DNA of 64,000 nt from JBBRHQ01 sp963720735 (GTDB lineage Bacteria; Actinomycetota; Thermoleophilia; Solirubrobacterales; 70-9). Location: contig CAVRGL010000001.1 of assembly GCA_963720735.1 (NCBI GenBank), forward strand, positions 620,001-684,000, given 5' to 3'. The position numbers were made by a program, and so were the translations under genes. Under the pieces are notes generated by a model. That model was not told the DNA's origin, made no database searches, and saw nothing but the letters and a program-made list of their open reading frames with translations. Below, one piece after another: positions 41,354 to 49,883 of this stretch; position 1 is the stretch's first letter; each line of letters begins with the position of its first letter.

Positions 41354-41917
41354 ATGCGGATCCTGGCGATCTCGGGCAGCCTGCGCCGCGGCTCCTACTC
41401 GAGCGGGCTCCTGCGGGCGTCGCAGGAGCTCGCTCCCGCCGGCTCCGAGGTCGAGCTGTACGAAGGGATGGCCGGGCTTCCCGCCTACAACGAGGACCTG
41501 GACGTCGAGGGGTCGGCGCCGGAGCCGGTGGCTGATCTGAGGGGCAGAATCGCCGCCGCCGACGCCCTCCTGCTGGCGACTCCCGAATACAACGGCTCGC
41601 TCCCGGGCGCACTCAAGAACGCATTGGACTGGGCTTCGCGGCCGCACGGCTCCTCGGCCTTGGCGGGAAAGCCCGTGGCGGTGATCGGCTCCAGCCCCTC
41701 CCCGTTCGGCGCCGCCTGGGCGCAGGAATCGCTGCGGCGGGTGCTCGCGATCGCTGGTTCGGCGGTGCTCGAGCGCGAGCTGACGGTCGGCCGGGTGGAC
41801 GAGCGGTTCACCGAGGACCGGCTCTCCGACGCCGGCACCCGCGAACAGATCGCCGCGACCCTGGGTGAGCTGATCGGGCTCGCGACGGCGCCTGCCGGGG
41901 CGGCCCTGGCCGCCTAG
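41354..41917 (+). CDS. NADPH-dependent FMN reductase
   Basis: 187 residues. Flavodoxin-like: ILAISGSLRRGSYSSGLLRA (FMN phosphate loop GSLRxxS), DALLLATPEYNGSLPGALKNALDWASRP (the TPEYN(G/H)S signature), and AVIGSSPSPFGAAWAQESLRRVL. Reduces FMN, quinones or azo compounds in this family. Second gene of the yceI unit, so likely part of the MarR-controlled response to electrophiles. Its stop overlaps that of the converging sulfatase gene by 4 bases. Confidence 0.92.
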   Translation: MRILAISGSLRRGSYSSGLLRASQELAPAGSEVELYEGMAGLPAYNEDLDVEGSAPEPVADLRGRIAAADALLLATPEYNGSLPGALKNALDWASRPHGSSALAGKPVAVIGSSPSPFGAAWAQESLRRVLAIAGSAVLERELTVGRVDERFTEDRLSDAGTREQIAATLGELIGLATAPAGAALAA

Positions 41918-43599
41918 CTGCGTGCCCCCGGCACGGTGGTGCCGAGCTCATCCATCTTCGCCCGCAGCAGCTCTCCCAGCTCCTCGCGCAACGGCCGGTC
42001 TCCGGGGTCGCGAACCTGCCCGCTGTGGACGTCAACGAGGTTGTGGCTCTCGTCGGGGTCCCGCTCGAGGTCGTACATCTCGTACTCGGTCGCCATCTTG
42101 CCCTCGGGGTCAAGGTAGACGGCGTACTTGCGCCTGCCGTCGTGCACGCAGCGGACCCGGTTCGGCTGCCCGGGGGCGTCGGCCATCGCGGTGGCCGCCT
42201 GGTGATCGTCGTAGGTGAAGTGCAGCGAGTCCTGGACGGAGTCCGAGGGATCCGGATGATCGCGGAGCGCGCCGTAGTCGATCCCGGATGCGTCGGCGTC
42301 GGTGGCCGGCGAGGCGTGTCGCGCCAGCACCGGTGCGAGGTCGCGCCCCTGGATTCCCGCCGGCGGCTCCGCCCCGGCGATGGTGGCGATGGTCGGCAGC
42401 ACGTCGATCAGCGAGGCCAGCGCGGGCGAGCTCGCCGGCTGCGGGAACAGCGCCGGGTTGGAGACGAGCAGCGGGATGTGGATCGTCTCCTCGTAGGCGT
42501 TGAAGGCCTTCTGCCGCAAGCCGCCGTGGGAAAGCCCCATCTCGCCGTGATCGGAGGTGCGCACGATCAGCGTCCGCGAGCGCAGCGAGTCCGGGCTCGT
42601 AGGGTCGCCGAGGCAGGCCACCAGGCGGCCGAGGTGGCGATCGACGACCCGGTGCAGGTAGGCGTAGAAGTTGACGTAGTCGAGCTGCTGGCGGCGATTG
42701 CTGAGAGGCCCCATGTAGGCGGTCATTCCCATCTGCATCAGGGTGTGGGCGCTCGGCTTCGAGGTCAGGTCCTCGTCGATCGTCGGCGGCAGCCCGACTC
42801 CGAGCTCTCGGAACGCCGCGTCGCTGTAGCCGCCGCGCCGGTAGGAGGCCGGGAAGCCGAGGACGTCGTGGGGGTTGACCAGAGAGACCACCAGGCAGAA
42901 GGGCTCGGGCAGCTCGGCGCGGCCCAGCCAGCGCTCTACCCCGCGGATGTAGACCTCGTCCCAGCCCTGCCCCAGGGGCCCGACGTTGCCGCCGCCGAAG
43001 TTCTCGGCCTTGGCGTTCTCCCCGGCGTCGGGCGGATCCCAGTCGGCGAAGCCGAAGTCACGCTCGATCCTCTCCGAGTCGGCCGCGCTCCAGCCGCCCT
43101 GTTGCAGCGACTGGGTCAGGTGCCACTTGCCCTTGTAGGCGACCTCATAGCCGGCCGAGCGCAGCATGCCGGCGAGGTTCGGGATTGAGGGCGAGAGCTC
43201 CGGCTCTCCCCCGCCCGTCGTCCGGCGAAGTGCCCCGCGGGCGAAGCCGCGAAGCGCCCGGCGGCGGGGGGCGCCGGGGCGTCGCAGGATCTCGATCAGC
43301 TCACGGGTCACCGCGGGGGTGTTGCGGGGATCTGGCTTCAGGTCGGCGGCGGTCAGGGTGAGCGGAACCCCGTGGCGGGCCGGGTAGAGCCCGGTGAACA
43401 GAGTCGAGCGGCTCGGCGAGCACATCGCCGTATTGCAGAAGGCGTTTGTGAAGCTGAGGCCGGTGCGCGCCAGCTCGGCCTCGTTGGGCATCAGCTCGCG
43501 CAGCCACCCCGGGTCCTCGGGCCAGTGCCTGGTTGCACGCTGCTGGTCGGTGATCAGCAGGATGATGTTGGGCGGGCGCGTCTGATCGGCCGGGGACAT
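41914..43599 (-). CDS. Sulfatase family hydrolase
   Basis: 561 residues. N-terminal metal site PNIILLITDQQR (Asp18), the formylglycine motif CSPSRSTLFTG (Cys60, CxPxR), YKGKWHLTQ, and the second metal site RTSDHGEMGLSHGG. Activity needs conversion of Cys60 to formylglycine by an FGE enzyme; EgtB at 28 kb has that fold but not that function, and no FGE is seen here. No signal peptide, so cytosolic. It starts 3 bases after the thioesterase gene, in an operon with a crotonase. Sulfate ester or phosphonate target unknown. Confidence 0.92.
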   Translation of the reverse strand: MSPADQTRPPNIILLITDQQRATRHWPEDPGWLRELMPNEAELARTGLSFTNAFCNTAMCSPSRSTLFTGLYPARHGVPLTLTAADLKPDPRNTPAVTRELIEILRRPGAPRRRALRGFARGALRRTTGGGEPELSPSIPNLAGMLRSAGYEVAYKGKWHLTQSLQQGGWSAADSERIERDFGFADWDPPDAGENAKAENFGGGNVGPLGQGWDEVYIRGVERWLGRAELPEPFCLVVSLVNPHDVLGFPASYRRGGYSDAAFRELGVGLPPTIDEDLTSKPSAHTLMQMGMTAYMGPLSNRRQQLDYVNFYAYLHRVVDRHLGRLVACLGDPTSPDSLRSRTLIVRTSDHGEMGLSHGGLRQKAFNAYEETIHIPLLVSNPALFPQPASSPALASLIDVLPTIATIAGAEPPAGIQGRDLAPVLARHASPATDADASGIDYGALRDHPDPSDSVQDSLHFTYDDHQAATAMADAPGQPNRVRCVHDGRRKYAVYLDPEGKMATEYEMYDLERDPDESHNLVDVHSGQVRDPGDRPLREELGELLRAKMDELGTTVPGARS

Positions 43600-43602
43600 G
43601 GC

Positions 43603-44031
43603 TCAGCTCGCCGGCTCGATCACGAACTGGGTCACGGTGAAGAGCGCCACCTGGCGCTCGGCGCGGTGGATCCGCACCTCCCAGACCTGGGTTCGGGCAC
43701 CGATGTGGTGGGGCTCGGCGGTGGCGATCAGCTCGTCACCCTCGGCCGCGGCGGCGAACACGTTGAGCTTCATCTCCACCGTGGTGAAGTCGTGCCCGGG
43801 CGGGAGGTTGCGGAAGGTCCCCCAGGCCGCGACGCTGTCGGCGAGGGCGACCCAGGCGCCGCCGTGGACGTAGCCGCCGGGGTGCAGGTGGCGCTCGTCG
43901 ACCACGACCCGGCCGCTCGCCCTGGTCTCGCTGATCTCGACCGGGTCGATGCCGAGCCTGCCGGGGAAGAACCCGGCAACCCGCTCGCGGATCGATTCCG
44001 GTGTCACCTCTGTGTTGCCTGCGCGCGGCAC
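43603..44031 (-). CDS. PaaI-type hotdog thioesterase
   Basis: 142 residues, GTG start. Hotdog fold with the family motif GGYVHGGAWVALADSVAAWGTF (HGG plus acidic helix Asp) and TVEMKLNVFAAAAEGDEL. Hydrolyses acyl- or aryl-CoA thioesters. Lies between a crotonase gene (10-base gap) and the sulfatase (3-base gap), so the three act as one transcript; a CoA-dependent breakdown route is inferred. Confidence 0.92.
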   Translation of the reverse strand: MPRAGNTEVTPESIRERVAGFFPGRLGIDPVEISETRASGRVVVDERHLHPGGYVHGGAWVALADSVAAWGTFRNLPPGHDFTTVEMKLNVFAAAAEGDELIATAEPHHIGARTQVWEVRIHRAERQVALFTVTQFVIEPAS

Positions 44032-44041
44032 CGCGCGGACC

Positions 44042-44959
44042 CTATTGGTTGACCCCGAAGCCCTCGAGCCCGAAGTCGCCGAAGGGCTCGTCCCGGTCGC
44101 GGACGGCCTGCTTGAACCCGGCCTCGGCGGCGCGCCTGACGAAGCCGTGGCCCTCCTCGGTGTGGCGCGTGATGCCGTCGAAGAAGGTCCCGAGGATCTG
44201 TGTCTGGTGAAGGCCCTGCGCGTAGGCCACCTGGTTGGTCAGCAGCTTCATCATCACCAGCTGGTTGATAGGCAGCCTCGCGACCCGGCCGAGCAGGCGC
44301 TCGAAGCGGGCGTCGAGCTCGCCTCGCGGCGCCGCCTCGGTCGCCAGCCCCCACTCGGCTGCCTCGGCCCCGGTCAGCGAGTCGCCGGTCAGCAGCAGCC
44401 GCTTGGCGCGCATCACCCCGATCCGGTGGGCCCACATCGCAGTGGTCGGCGAGCCCCAGACCCGCGCGGGCGGATAGCCGATCTTCGCGTCCTCGGCGAT
44501 CACCAGCAGGTCGGAGCAGAGCGCCAGGTCCGTTCCCCCGGCGACGCAGTAGCCGTGCACCTTGCAGAGGACCGGCTTCTCCGAGTGGAAGAGGCTCATG
44601 AAGCCGCGCACGTTCCGCGACATGAACTGGAAGTCGGTGACCGGGTCCCAATTGCTCTCCGGGGCATGGTTGGCGGCGATCACCGACGGGTCGAGCGGGG
44701 AGCCCGGCGGCGCTTCGGCGGAAATCCCCGCCATCTCGCCCTCGGCCGAGGCGACCAGGTCGTAGCCGCCGCAGAAGCCGCTGCCGTTGCCGGCAAGGGC
44801 GATCACGTGGATCGCGGGGTCAAGGTTGGCCTCCTCGACGCAGTCGGCGAGCTCGGCCGCCATCCGGTTGGTGATGCCGTTGCCGCGCTCCGGCCGGTCG
44901 AGGGTGATACGAGCAATGCGTCCCTCGCGCTCGAAGGCGATCGTGCTCAGCTGATCCAC
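44042..44959 (-). CDS. Enoyl-CoA hydratase/isomerase family protein
   Basis: 305 residues, GTG start with GGAGGGG 6 bases upstream. Crotonase fold: ARITLDRPERGNGITNRMAAELADCV, ALAGNGSGFCGGYDLVAS (oxyanion hole), and KPVLCKVHGYCVAGGTDLALCSDLLVIAEDAKIGYPPARVWGSPTTAMWAHRIG. An insertion at about residues 75-110 is longer than in plain enoyl-CoA hydratases. Catalytic Glu positions are not obvious, so hydratase activity is not certain. First gene of the crotonase-thioesterase-sulfatase operon. Confidence 0.92.
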   Translation of the reverse strand: MDQLSTIAFEREGRIARITLDRPERGNGITNRMAAELADCVEEANLDPAIHVIALAGNGSGFCGGYDLVASAEGEMAGISAEAPPGSPLDPSVIAANHAPESNWDPVTDFQFMSRNVRGFMSLFHSEKPVLCKVHGYCVAGGTDLALCSDLLVIAEDAKIGYPPARVWGSPTTAMWAHRIGVMRAKRLLLTGDSLTGAEAAEWGLATEAAPRGELDARFERLLGRVARLPINQLVMMKLLTNQVAYAQGLHQTQILGTFFDGITRHTEEGHGFVRRAAEAGFKQAVRDRDEPFGDFGLEGFGVNQ

Positions 44960-45056
44960 TGACGCCCCTCCTTCCTCTCGGTTCGGCGATCCGGCTCGCA
45001 GCCTATTTGCCCGGCGCCGCCGGTTGCTCCGGGCCTTGGCCTAACGTCAAGGGGGC

Positions 45057-46280
45057 GTGAGCCAGGCCGGCAGCGATTCCCCGCCCCCGCAGGAGTGCGA
45101 CGTCGCGATCGTCGGCGGCGGGATCATCGGGCTCTCGGTCGCCCGCGAGCTGCTGCTGCGCCGTCCCGGGGCGAGGCTCTGCGTGCTCGAGGCCGAGCCC
45201 GAGATCGGCCGCCACCAGACGGGACGTTCCAGCGGGGTGGTCCATGCCGGGATCTACTACGCGCCGGGGTCGCTGAAGGCGCGGCTCTGCGTCGAGGGCG
45301 CCCGCGACCTCTACGCCTACTGCCGGGAGAAGGGGATCCGCTTCGACCGCTCCGGGAAGCTGATCGTCGCGACCGCCGAGGAGGAGCTGCCGCGGCTCGA
45401 CGAGCTCGAGCGGCGCGGGACCGAGAACCGGGTCGAGGGGCTGCGCCGCGTCGGGGGTGATCGGATCGCCGAGATCGAGCCGCACGCCCGCGGCATCGAG
45501 GCCCTGCACTCGCCGGCCACCGGAGTCGTCGACTTCGTCGCGGTCGCCCGCGCCTACGCCGCCGACGTGACGGCCTCCGGGGGCAGCGTCCACATGGGCA
45601 CCGCGGTTCGCGCCGCCGTGCCGGACGCGACGGGGATCTCGGTCGAGCACACCCGGGGTGCGACCACCGCGGGTCAGGCGGTCTTCTGCGCCGGCCTCTG
45701 GTCGGATCGCCTCGCGGTCGCCTGCGGGGCGCCGAAGGACCCACGGATCGTCCCCTTCCGCGGTGGCTACCTGCGGGTCGAGGGCGAGGCCGACCAGCTG
45801 GTCCGGGCCAACGTCTATCCGGTGCCCGATCCCGACCTGCCCTTCCTCGGCGCCCACCTCACCCGGAACATCGCCGGAGAGCTGCTGATCGGCCCCAGCG
45901 CCCTGCTGGCGCCGGCCCGAGACGCCTACCGGCTGACGACCATCCGTCCCCGCGAAATCGGCGCCACCCTTGCCTGGCCCGGCACCTGGAGGATGGCGCG
46001 GCGCCACTGGCGCACCGGGCTCGAGGAGATCCGCCGCGCCGCCAGCCGCCGCTCCTTCGTCGCCGAAGCGGCCCGTTTCGTCCCCGAGATGCGTGGCGCC
46101 CGGGTCAGCCATGGCCCGGCCGGGATCAGGGCCCAGGCGCTGGCCCGGGACGGCAAGCTGGTTGACGACTTCGTCCTTCACCGCACCGAGCACGCCGTTC
46201 ACGTCCGCAACGCCCCCTCGCCCGCCGCGACCTCCTCGCTCGCCCTCGCCCGGCTGATTGCCGATCGGCTCGAGGAATAG
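45057..46280 (+). CDS. lhgO: L-2-hydroxyglutarate oxidase LhgO
   Basis: 407 residues, GTG start with TAACGT (45042-45047) 9 bases upstream (leaderless pattern). FAD Rossmann motif DVAIVGGGIIGLSVARELL, then GRHQTGRSSGVVHAGIYYAPGSLKARLC, the LhgO hallmark, GKLIVATAEEELPRL, and ending VHVRNAPSPAATSSLALA. Oxidises L-2-hydroxyglutarate to 2-oxoglutarate, passing electrons to the quinone pool. Length and motifs fit well. Confidence 0.93.
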   Translation: MSQAGSDSPPPQECDVAIVGGGIIGLSVARELLLRRPGARLCVLEAEPEIGRHQTGRSSGVVHAGIYYAPGSLKARLCVEGARDLYAYCREKGIRFDRSGKLIVATAEEELPRLDELERRGTENRVEGLRRVGGDRIAEIEPHARGIEALHSPATGVVDFVAVARAYAADVTASGGSVHMGTAVRAAVPDATGISVEHTRGATTAGQAVFCAGLWSDRLAVACGAPKDPRIVPFRGGYLRVEGEADQLVRANVYPVPDPDLPFLGAHLTRNIAGELLIGPSALLAPARDAYRLTTIRPREIGATLAWPGTWRMARRHWRTGLEEIRRAASRRSFVAEAARFVPEMRGARVSHGPAGIRAQALARDGKLVDDFVLHRTEHAVHVRNAPSPAATSSLALARLIADRLEE

Positions 46281-46298
46281 ACAGGCTGGAGTGTTCTC

Positions 46299-46979
46299 GT
46301 GAGTACCTTCGCCTTGATCCACGGGAACTGGCACGACGGATCATCGTGGGAGCGACTGATCGAACCCCTGGAGGCGCTCGGCCATGCGGCGCTGGCACCC
46401 GACCTGCCGATCGACGATCCCAGCACCGGATGGGAGGAGCGGGTAGCCCCTGTGCTGCGAGCCCTCCAGGGCGTGGAGGGCGAGGTCGTCGTCGTCGGCC
46501 ACTCGGCCGCCTCGGGATACGGCGCGCTGGTCGCGCACCGGCTCGACGATCCCCTCTTGGTTTACCTCTGCCCGAGACTGAACCCGTTCCAGTCCCCGCC
46601 GGGCGCGCCTGAGGTGTTCAGGCCCGGCTTTCCTTTCCCCCGGCGGCGCCCTGACGGGATGAGCGCCTGGGACCCAGAGGCGGCGATCGACGCGATGTAC
46701 CCGCGCCTCAGCCGCCGGACGGCCGAGGAGCTGGCCGCAAGGCTTCGGCCCACGGGTCCGCCGGCCGACGACTTCCCGCTGACCGGCCATCCCGATGTCG
46801 ACACCTCGCTCATCTACACGACGGAGGACGAGTTCTTCGAGCCCGCCTGGGAGCGGTTCATGGCCCGCGAGCTGCTCGGCGTAGAGCCGATCGAGATCCC
46901 CGGCGGCCACTTCCCGATGGCAGAGGATCCGGAGGGGCTCGCAGCCGTTCTCGGACGCCTGGCGAGCGCCAGAGGGTGA
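46299..46979 (+). CDS. Alpha/beta hydrolase
   Basis: 226 residues, GTG start with GGAG about 8 bases upstream. Oxyanion HGNWHDGSSWERL, nucleophile elbow VVVGHSAASGYGAL (Ser in GHSAAS), and the terminal GGHFPMAEDPEGLA with the catalytic His. Small lid domain. Close in style to MhpC/EstC-like and salicylate esterase-like actinobacterial hydrolases; substrate unknown. It follows lhgO by 18 bases. Confidence 0.88.
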   Translation: MSTFALIHGNWHDGSSWERLIEPLEALGHAALAPDLPIDDPSTGWEERVAPVLRALQGVEGEVVVVGHSAASGYGALVAHRLDDPLLVYLCPRLNPFQSPPGAPEVFRPGFPFPRRRPDGMSAWDPEAAIDAMYPRLSRRTAEELAARLRPTGPPADDFPLTGHPDVDTSLIYTTEDEFFEPAWERFMARELLGVEPIEIPGGHFPMAEDPEGLAAVLGRLASARG

Positions 46980-47019
46980 GGCTGCCCCCAACGGCTGAGC
47001 CGACTGGGCCGGTCTGTCT

Positions 47020-48282
47020 TCAGCCCTTCGGCAGCTGCCTCGGCTGGGGCTGGATGTCCTTCGCCCGGCCGGCGAGCGAGACGACGGTGTCGTAGGCGTC
47101 GCGGAGGCTGGAGGCGTTGGCCGGGTCCTTTCGCAGGCCGATCCCCACGGGGAGGACGACGTAGTCGGTGAGCCGCACCCAGGTGGGCACGTAGGTGACC
47201 CGCTGCACGTGGACGCCCCTGCCGTCGGCGACCATGTGGAGGATCGCCACCAGGCCGTACTGGGTCTCGGCGGGGAGGCCGGCGGCTGCGCTCTGGTTGG
47301 AGACCAGGTTGCCCTCGCTGAAGACGACGAACTTGCCGTTGATCTTCTCGATCGGCTGCACCACGTGGGGGCCCGAGCCGACGACCGCGGTGATCAGCGG
47401 CGACGCGGTCAGCGCCTTGGCCAGGGCCATCTGGGAGTCGTTGGGCGTGGTCGAGTTCTCGTCCCCCCACTGGAAGGTCACGATCACCGCCTCCGCCCCG
47501 GCCTTGCGGTCGCGCTTGGCGTCGGCGAGGATCCGTTTCGCCTTCGGCCCGACGTCCTGGTTGTAGGCGACGTAGTTGACCGACCAGGGATGCGGCAGGG
47601 GGATGCCGTTGGTGTAGTCGGTGTAGGCGAGGTAGCCGACCTTGACGCCGTGGGTCTCGAGGATCAGCGGCTTGCGCCGCGCCGCGGCGGAGGGGAAGGA
47701 GCCGGTGTGCTCGACGCCGGCCTTGTCGAGCGCCTCGCCCGTCTGGTCCACACCGGACTGGTGCTGGTCGAGCGAGTGATTGGAGGAGGTGTCACAGGCG
47801 TCCCAGCCGCTCTTCGCGATCCCCGCCGCGAGATCGGTCGGGGTGTTGAAGATCGGGTAGCTGGTCGGGGGGCTGGAGGTCATCGGGGTCTCCACGTGGC
47901 AGACCCCGAGATCCACGTCGGCGACGTAGGGCGCCAGCTCGGAGAACATCGGGGCGAAGTCGTAGTTCGAGCCGCCGCCGTTGGCGAGCGCCCGCTCCCA
48001 GAGGAAGGAGTGGATCAGGATGTCGCCGTCGAATGACATCGTGAAGTGGACCGGGTCCTCGGCCCGGGCCGCGAGCTTCGCCTGCTCCGGCGTCAGCTGC
48101 GGCGCGTTGCTGTCGGCGCCGCGGACGACCAGGACGACGAGCAGGATGAGCACCGCGAGGATGCCCACCGCGGCGACCCTGCGCCGCCGGTGGATCGAGC
48201 GCCGCGAGGGGCGCGAAGGGCGCGACTCTCCCGTAGCCCGGCGGGCCTCCCGCGCCCGCGACCTCTCGCTGGCCTCCGACAT
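47020..48282 (-). CDS. CapA family membrane-anchored protein
   Basis: 420 residues. A very basic N-terminus, a transmembrane helix (about 36-56, VAAVGILAVLILLVVLVV), then a PGA_cap metallophosphatase-like domain: FTMSFDGDILIHSFLWERA, ADVDLGVCHVETPM, DACDTSSNHSLDQ (SNH motif), AVIVTFQWGDENS and PLITAVVGSGPHVVQPIEK. CapA-type proteins act in poly-gamma-glutamate or other cell-surface polymer metabolism; no cap genes are nearby, so the polymer is unknown. Confidence 0.9.
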   Translation of the reverse strand: MSEASERSRAREARRATGESRPSRPSRRSIHRRRRVAAVGILAVLILLVVLVVRGADSNAPQLTPEQAKLAARAEDPVHFTMSFDGDILIHSFLWERALANGGGSNYDFAPMFSELAPYVADVDLGVCHVETPMTSSPPTSYPIFNTPTDLAAGIAKSGWDACDTSSNHSLDQHQSGVDQTGEALDKAGVEHTGSFPSAAARRKPLILETHGVKVGYLAYTDYTNGIPLPHPWSVNYVAYNQDVGPKAKRILADAKRDRKAGAEAVIVTFQWGDENSTTPNDSQMALAKALTASPLITAVVGSGPHVVQPIEKINGKFVVFSEGNLVSNQSAAAGLPAETQYGLVAILHMVADGRGVHVQRVTYVPTWVRLTDYVVLPVGIGLRKDPANASSLRDAYDTVVSLAGRAKDIQPQPRQLPKG

Positions 48283-48306
48283 GGCCCCATTCTGCCGCCC
48301 GCCTCG

Positions 48307-48335
48307 GAGGGCCCCACTGACCTTGCTGGGCCCTC
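48307..48335 (-). terminator. Hairpin at the end of the second marR gene
   Basis: Arms 48307-48314 and 48328-48335 are 8-base reverse complements with a 13-base loop. One arm overlaps the last codon of the marR gene. No U-tract. It may limit read-through from marR into capA. Confidence 0.45.
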
Positions 48336-48687
48336 AGGGGGTCGGGAGCAGGCGAGCGAGCAGGGTGCCTAGCGTCGCCAGCTCGGAGGGGTCGAAGCGA
48401 TCGGCGAAGAGGCGCTCGACTTCGGCGAGATGGTCCTCGCGGGCCGCCTCGAGGCGACGGGCGCCGTCGGCGGTCAGCTGCGCATAGGCGACCCGGCCGT
48501 CGTCCGGGCAAGGGACCCGCTCGACCAGGCCGGCGCGCTCGAGCCCGGCGAGCAGGCGGGTGATCCCGCCCTGGGTGACCAGCAGCCGCTGCGCGAGGTC
48601 CACCCGGCGGAGGCGACGCTCATCGGCCAGCCAGAGCTGAAGCAGCACCTCGTACTCGTTGAGGCTGAGCCCGTGGCGGTCACGCAT
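48334..48687 (-). CDS. MarR family regulator, N-terminus apparently frameshifted at a G7 tract
   Basis: 117 residues from ATG 48687, short for MarR. The core is intact: LSLNEYEVLLQLWLADERRLRRVDLAQRLLVTQGGITRLLAGLERAGLVERVPCPDDGRVAYAQLT. Upstream in the same frame, codons read coding-like (WLDFLRAHAAITRELDLS) but meet no start before a stop. Removing one base from the run of seven Cs (48769-48775, minus strand) joins this frame to a TTG at 48802 and restores a normal N-terminal helix. So the gene is either miscalled, slipped or phase-variable. A perfect palindrome lies upstream (48793-48817). Confidence 0.75.
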   Translation of the reverse strand: MRDRHGLSLNEYEVLLQLWLADERRLRRVDLAQRLLVTQGGITRLLAGLERAGLVERVPCPDDGRVAYAQLTADGARRLEAAREDHLAEVERLFADRFDPSELATLGTLLARLLPTP

Positions 48688-48792
48688 CGAGAGGTCCAGC
48701 TCACGGGTGATCGCCGCGTGGGCGCGGAGAAAGTCGAGCCAGGCCTCGGGCGCCTGGCGCCCCGCCTCGGGGGGGTTTCTCCTGACTTGCTT

Positions 48793-48817
48793 GATCGCTC
48801 AAGTGTATTGAGCGATC
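48793..48817. promoter_or_regulatory. Perfect 10-bp inverted repeat, MarR operator candidate
   Basis: GATCGCTCAA (48793-48802) and TTGAGCGATC (48808-48817) are exact reverse complements with a 5-base spacer, the size of a MarR dimer site. It overlaps the inferred TTG start of the marR gene next to it, so autoregulation is likely. Confidence 0.75.
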
Positions 48818-48824
48818 CCGGGTC

Positions 48825-49214
48825 TCAGTGGCGGGTGACGATCACGGAGCTGGTCTTCACCGCCGCACAGGCCGAGCCGCTGCTCAGCACCTTGGTCCGG
48901 ATCACCGCGTAGTAGCGGCCGGCGCCAAGCTTGCGATGCGGCGGGTCCGCCTCCCAGGCGCCGCCACTGCGGCTCCGAGTCGCCCGAATCCGGTCATCGG
49001 CCCCGGAGCGCTTGCGGAAGATGACGACCTTGCGGCGCCGGCAGGCGGGCTTCTCCGAGCTCACTCTGCCGCTGAAGCTGTCTCCCGACTGCGCCGAACG
49101 GAAGGTGATCGTCAATTGGCTCGAGTAGACCGTCGACCCGGCCGCCGCGGTGGCCGCCAGGGCAAGAGCCAGAGCAACCGTCGACCCAACCGCGAACCAG
49201 CGTCCCAGCCTCAA
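48825..49214 (-). CDS. Small secreted protein, unknown
   Basis: 129 residues from TTG 49214, chosen over GTG 49250 because AGGAGG lies 6 bases before it. A signal peptide is clear (RLGRWFAVGSTVALALALAATAAAGS). The mature domain of about 105 residues has four Cys and a beta pattern: LTITFRSAQSGDSFSGRVSSEKPACRRRKVVIFRK, then KLGAGRYYAVIRTKV and ACAAVKTSSVIV. Resembles bacterial Ig-like single domains. No known function. It ends 8 bases from the MarR operator. Confidence 0.75.
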   Translation of the reverse strand: MRLGRWFAVGSTVALALALAATAAAGSTVYSSQLTITFRSAQSGDSFSGRVSSEKPACRRRKVVIFRKRSGADDRIRATRSRSGGAWEADPPHRKLGAGRYYAVIRTKVLSSGSACAAVKTSSVIVTRH

Positions 49215-49249
49215 GATTCCCTCCTCTGCAGACGAGTTGGCCGGGAACA

Positions 49250-49840
49250 CTAACGTCCGGGTGGGGCTCGGCCTTTCTCGCGCATCCGCCGGATCGCCGC
49301 GATCAGCCTCCTGTAAAGGAGGATGAGGACGATCACCCCGGCGAGCAGCAGGGTCGCAGCGATCGCGAAGGCCGTCATCGGATGGTTGACCGAGAAGCCG
49401 ACGACCGTGGCGACCAGGCCGTCCTCGGTGAGGCTGACGGCGATGTTGCTGAACGGCTCCGGCATGGTGTTGATGAGGATCCGCAGCCCGGCCTTCACTC
49501 CGTGGCTGGCGAGCGCGGTGCTGCCGGCGCCGAGCGCGCCGGCCGCTTCGCTGGTGCCACCGCCGTCGTGACCGGCGATCAGCGCCCCGAGCCAGGCGCC
49601 GATCGCCGGCCGCACCAGCGTGTGGACCGTGTCCCAGGCGCTGTCGAGGTAGGCGACCTTGTCGGTGACGAACTCGATCGCGAACATCGCCAGCGCGATG
49701 CCGATCACCAGGTTCGAGGTGATCGGCGCGGGGATGTCGGCGGCGCCCGTCCTGCCCAGGATCCCCAGCAGCGCCACGGTGGCGTATGCGTTGACCCCCG
49801 AGGCCCAGCCGGTGCTGAACAGGGTCGCCCCGATGTCCAT
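49250..49840 (-). CDS. DUF4126 family membrane protein
   Basis: 196 residues with about five hydrophobic spans. The N-terminus, GWASGVNAYATVALLGILGR, and FAIEFVTDKVAYLDSAWDTVHTLVRPAIGAWLGAL are the DUF4126 hallmarks, as is ASHGVKAGLRILINTMPEPFSNI. Function unknown; thought to be an integral membrane protein of the cell envelope. The C-terminus is basic. It ends at the start of the secreted protein gene. Confidence 0.9.
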   Translation of the reverse strand: MDIGATLFSTGWASGVNAYATVALLGILGRTGAADIPAPITSNLVIGIALAMFAIEFVTDKVAYLDSAWDTVHTLVRPAIGAWLGALIAGHDGGGTSEAAGALGAGSTALASHGVKAGLRILINTMPEPFSNIAVSLTEDGLVATVVGFSVNHPMTAFAIAATLLLAGVIVLILLYRRLIAAIRRMREKGRAPPGR

Positions 49841-49883
49841 CCCGGATCAGCCCTTCACTCCGCCGGCCCGGCCGGCGGCGCGA

